A stretch of 19,767 nucleotides of DNA from CAZPBC01 sp964584775 (lineage in GTDB: Bacteria > Chlamydiota > Chlamydiia > Chlamydiales > SLFE01), in NCBI GenBank assembly GCA_964584775.1, contig CAZPBC010000038.1:1-19767 (forward strand). The letters run 5' to 3'. The notes below the pieces were generated by a model. The model searched no databases, was not told the DNA's origin, and saw only the letters and a list, made by a program, of their open reading frames with translations. The position numbers and the translations under genes were made by a program. Every line of letters begins with the position of its first letter. Position 1 is the stretch's first letter. This document shows positions 18,061 to 19,767 of the stretch, in pieces.

Positions 18061-18444
18061 TCATGAACTCGTCACTTTCTTTAAGAGTTCTCTCGCCTCT
18101 TCCGAGGCAAAACGGACAATACAACTCGCTTGTAACTCCTCATCATAGTAGATTCCTGTGGGGGAGTTGTAAGACGCCTCCATTTGGTAGAAAAGAGCGT
18201 TCGTTCCCGTCTCGTCTCGCTCGGGGAGTGTGAAGCGGAACCCACAGTTGTAAAAAGAGAGGGGAGTTCCTTTAAAAGCTTTCCTTAGAAGCTTGCATGC
18301 CTCTTCAGGAGTCGTTGCATCGACTCCTAGCTCTTCTGTTCCTTTGAACCAAGCGTAATGGTCTGGAGTCTTTTCTCGGAGAAGAAGGGGAATCCATTCA
18401 CCCTCTTCAAACAGCGACGCGGCATGGATGATCCGCTCAGTCAT
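18061..18444 (-). CDS. Hypothetical protein, 127 aa
   Basis: I do not recognise the family. The product is soluble, with no signal peptide or membrane segment. It opens with an alternating hydrophobic/polar segment (EEGEWIPLLLREKTPDHYAWF) and ends in a helix (SEEARELLKKV). It contains only two Cys and no obvious catalytic motif; a small alpha/beta domain is likely. Its ATG overlaps the stop of the upstream membrane-protein gene in the 8-nt string ATGACTGA, so translation is probably coupled. pknD begins 55 bp after its stop on the same strand. The context suggests a partner of PknD signalling or of the membrane protein, without direct evidence. Confidence 0.75.
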   Translation of the reverse strand: MTERIIHAASLFEEGEWIPLLLREKTPDHYAWFKGTEELGVDATTPEEACKLLRKAFKGTPLSFYNCGFRFTLPERDETGTNALFYQMEASYNSPTGIYYDEELQASCIVRFASEEARELLKKVTSS

Positions 18445-18808
18445 GGTGGCTCTCGTCGCTGATTTGTTGGCTCACATCCTCGGTACGATCCTCACTGGTT
18501 CGTGGTTTTCGGAAGTAGAGCTCTCTAACAATCAAAAAGATTCCCGCTAAGGTTAAGAGAACGGGAACAGCCACGGTCATGTCTGCATTGAAGTAGAAAA
18601 AGGCAAAGAGACCTCCAAAAATCGCAATTGAAAGGACCATGTCGTAGATCCTTCCTCGAAGATAGTCTTTGATGGAGGTCGAGACCGCAATGGCTAAAAG
18701 GATACCAGGCCACCACCAATTGGTGTAAAAGAGGAAGCCAAGGCAAATTAAAAAAACGCCCGCGGCAATCGTGTTGGCTCTTGAGTGGGTTGTGACGGGG
18801 GAAGACAT
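18437..18808 (-). CDS. Small polytopic membrane protein, hypothetical
   Basis: The 123-residue product has three to four predicted membrane helices between about residues 12 and 100 (AAGVFLICLGFLFY; WPGILLAIAVS; MVLSIAIFGGLFAFFYF; VAVPVLLTLAGIFLIV), a polar N terminus, and an acidic, Asp/Glu-rich tail (about 103-123). The pattern GxFLIxLGxLF followed by WWWPGILLAI resembles the LiaF-type/DUF5668 transmembrane domain; this is tentative. I choose ATG 18808 because AGGAG (18819-18815) lies six bases upstream; an ATG at 18835 would place that site inside the gene. The gene overlaps the next one by 8 nt and is 37 bp after the DUF192 gene, so it is part of the operon. Confidence 0.78.
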   Translation of the reverse strand: MSSPVTTHSRANTIAAGVFLICLGFLFYTNWWWPGILLAIAVSTSIKDYLRGRIYDMVLSIAIFGGLFAFFYFNADMTVAVPVLLTLAGIFLIVRELYFRKPRTSEDRTEDVSQQISDESHHD

Positions 18809-18845
18809 AGATCGCTCCTTCGGTGTGTCATTCATTTCCTGCAGT

Positions 18846-19271
18846 TTATCTCTTCAAGTCTCTATTTTTCAAGACTTTCCCCCCTGAGTTTCCCTCCCAG
18901 ACAACACGGTCTCCTACTCGGACATCGTGCTCTTCAAACCAGCCACTTTCCATCTCTAATGCATACGTTGAAAGCTGGGAAGAGGTGAGGGTTGTCTTCC
19001 CCTGATCCATAGGAAGCTCCTGGATTTCAAGGATTTGCCCTTGACTGTCGAGGAAGGCGATCGAGAGCCGCATGAGACAGCCCTTGGACCAAAAGTTCCA
19101 ATGGTCAGCATAGGGGAGATGAAAAAGCATTCCTCGGCTGCTGCCGAGCTCTGTTCGTCCCATGAGACCTCTAGTCAGCTCATGAGGTGTTTTTGCATGT
19201 TCAAGAGAAAGAGGGATTTGGGACGAAAGCAGGAGGGTGAGGCTGAGAGCTAAAATCATATGAGTTATCAT
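18846..19271 (-). CDS. Exported DUF192 family protein
   Basis: DUF192 proteins are small, mostly exported beta-rich proteins of unknown function. The 141-residue product starts with a signal peptide (MITHMILALSLTLLLSS) and then follows the family outline: LEHAKTPHELTRGLMGRTEL, GMLFHLPYADHWNFW, MRLSIAFLDSQGQILEI, and YALEMESGWFEEHDVRVGDRV. The usual WMKNT segment is here WSKGC, a deviation that puts a Cys in the conserved turn. I choose ATG 19271 with AGG about 9 nt upstream; ATG 19259 is an alternative, and the longer frame to 19322 would put a polar tail before the signal peptide. It is the first gene of the - strand operon, divergent from the potassium channel. Confidence 0.85.
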   Translation of the reverse strand: MITHMILALSLTLLLSSQIPLSLEHAKTPHELTRGLMGRTELGSSRGMLFHLPYADHWNFWSKGCLMRLSIAFLDSQGQILEIQELPMDQGKTTLTSSQLSTYALEMESGWFEEHDVRVGDRVVWEGNSGGKVLKNRDLKR

Positions 19272-19287
19272 ACTGTTTTTACCTGTG

Positions 19288-19297
19288 TCTGTACAGA
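19288..19297. repeat. 10-bp palindrome in the divergent promoter gap
   Basis: TCTGTACAGA is a perfect palindrome near the center of the 57-bp gap between the DUF192 gene and the channel gene (19272-19328). Both promoters must lie in or around this gap, so a shared operator is possible. A 10-bp palindrome can occur by chance. I could not assign clear -35/-10 boxes on either strand. Confidence 0.3.
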
Positions 19298-19328
19298 ATT
19301 TCACCTGCCTGCTACAACCCAAAGTAAG

Positions 19329-19652
19329 ATGTTTGATGAATTTAAAGAGTTTGTCCGCCAGCTGGTCGATCTGCTTTGGCAGACAAGCGGGATTTTACTG
19401 GTCCTTCTAGCGCTCATTGTGACTGGAGGCTTCCTATTTTCGTTTTTTGATGAGATTCCTCTCATCGATGCACTCTACCTAGCATTTATTACCTCTCTCA
19501 CCATTGGGTATGGCGACCTGACCCCAGAGACAACGCTTGGAAAACTGGTCGCTGTGGCAGTCGGGCATATCGGAATCATCTACTTTGGTATGGTTGTCGC
19601 TATCTCAACTCTCGCAGTGAAACGCACAGTCAGTGTCTTTGAAAAAGATTGA
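19329..19652 (+). CDS. Minimal two-helix potassium channel protein
   Basis: The product (107 residues) is a pore-forming subunit of the Ion_trans_2 type that should assemble as a tetramer in the inner membrane. TM1 is about residues 21-40, the pore helix about 47-57, and the selectivity filter TIGYGD is at 58-63, followed by LTP. TM2 is about 70-95. There is almost no cytoplasmic part: about 20 residues before TM1 and about 12 after TM2, so no RCK/TrkA-N or cyclic-nucleotide domain. I choose ATG 19329 with AAGTAAG upstream; the open frame to 19260 would overlap the divergent DUF192 gene. Gating and exact ion preference are unknown, but the filter is canonical for K+. Confidence 0.88.
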   Translation: MFDEFKEFVRQLVDLLWQTSGILLVLLALIVTGGFLFSFFDEIPLIDALYLAFITSLTIGYGDLTPETTLGKLVAVAVGHIGIIYFGMVVAISTLAVKRTVSVFEKD

Positions 19653-19690
19653 TCCAATTATTCTGGATTTCTTGCTACAATTGCTCACCC

Positions 19691-19767
19691 ATGTTTAAGT
19701 TACTGATACTACTTGGAGTGTTCTCTCAGCTTCCTGTGGCTGGAGATCACATTCAGGAAAAACTCAT
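19691..19767 (+). CDS. Start of a gene with a signal peptide (partial)
   Basis: ATG 19691 opens a frame that runs off the window after 25 codons. The visible product starts MFKLLILLGVFSQLPVAG, a likely signal peptide with cleavage after VAG or nearby, then DHIQEKL. It lies 38 bp after the channel gene on the same strand. No clear ribosome site is visible. Too little is present for a family assignment. Confidence 0.5.
   Translation, partial: MFKLLILLGVFSQLPVAGDHIQEKL

Noticed and set aside
19283..19296. LexA-like box CTGT-N6-ACAG upstream of the channel
   Set aside because: The E. coli LexA box has an N8 spacer, and chlamydiae are not known to have a LexA regulon, so only the inner 10-bp palindrome is reported.
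19260..19328. Upstream start of the K+ channel at 19260
   Set aside because: It would overlap the DUF192 signal-peptide codons on the other strand and add a non-conserved Cys-rich leader; ATG 19329 leads directly to a normal N terminus.
19651..19672. Possible small terminator after the channel gene (ATCCA/TGGAT stem followed by TTCTT)
   Set aside because: Only a 5-bp stem with a short T-rich tail; too weak to call.

Overview
The window carries a block typical of the phylum Chlamydiota, most likely a chlamydia-like ('environmental') member of the order Chlamydiales rather than the genus Chlamydia. Three things suggest this. The gene order is tuf, tRNA-Trp, secE, nusG, rplK, rplA, rplJ, rplL, rpoB, rpoC. 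RpoB and RpoC have chlamydial lengths (1257 and 1396 aa). On the other strand lies a full-length PknD-type kinase whose region after the kinase domain closely resembles the chlamydial protein as I remember it. Genus and species cannot be fixed from the sequence alone, and no database search was possible.

Layout. Positions 1-3774 hold the 3' two-fifths or more of tuf (EF-Tu), a strong stem-loop, tRNA-Trp(CCA), secE, nusG and the L11-L1-L10-L7/L12 genes, all on +. A 372-bp gene-free spacer (3775-4146) contains a terminator-like hairpin, three more stem-loops and a candidate promoter. It is followed by rpoB and rpoC (4147-12133) and a clear Rho-independent terminator. This first part is housekeeping: translation, Sec export, transcription elongation and the RNA polymerase core.

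From 12134 the window becomes lineage-specific. Two adjacent + strand membrane-protein genes (12269-13898) appear to be diverged tandem paralogs. The second adds a proline-rich linker and a C-terminal region with an approximately 24-residue LRR-like periodicity. The hydrophobic architecture makes both candidate inclusion-membrane or secreted membrane proteins (inference). A periplasmic MsrA follows at 13926-14531.

From 19271 down to 14492 five - strand genes form an apparent operon: an exported DUF192 protein, a small polytopic membrane protein, a 127-aa protein of unknown function, PknD with an extra N-terminal zinc ribbon, and a Nudix hydrolase. Two of its junctions are 8-nt start/stop overlaps. 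Its 3' end overlaps msrA by 40 bp, and its likely terminator lies inside the msrA coding sequence. Divergent from the operon is a minimal 2-TM potassium channel (19329-19652), followed by the start of a gene with a signal peptide that runs off the window end.

I found no CRISPR array, insertion sequence, prophage or rRNA. The least ordinary signals are the paralogous membrane pair with its LRR-like domain, a predicted promoter whose 17-bp spacer is a perfect palindrome, the zinc-ribbon form of PknD, and the structured rplL-rpoB spacer.
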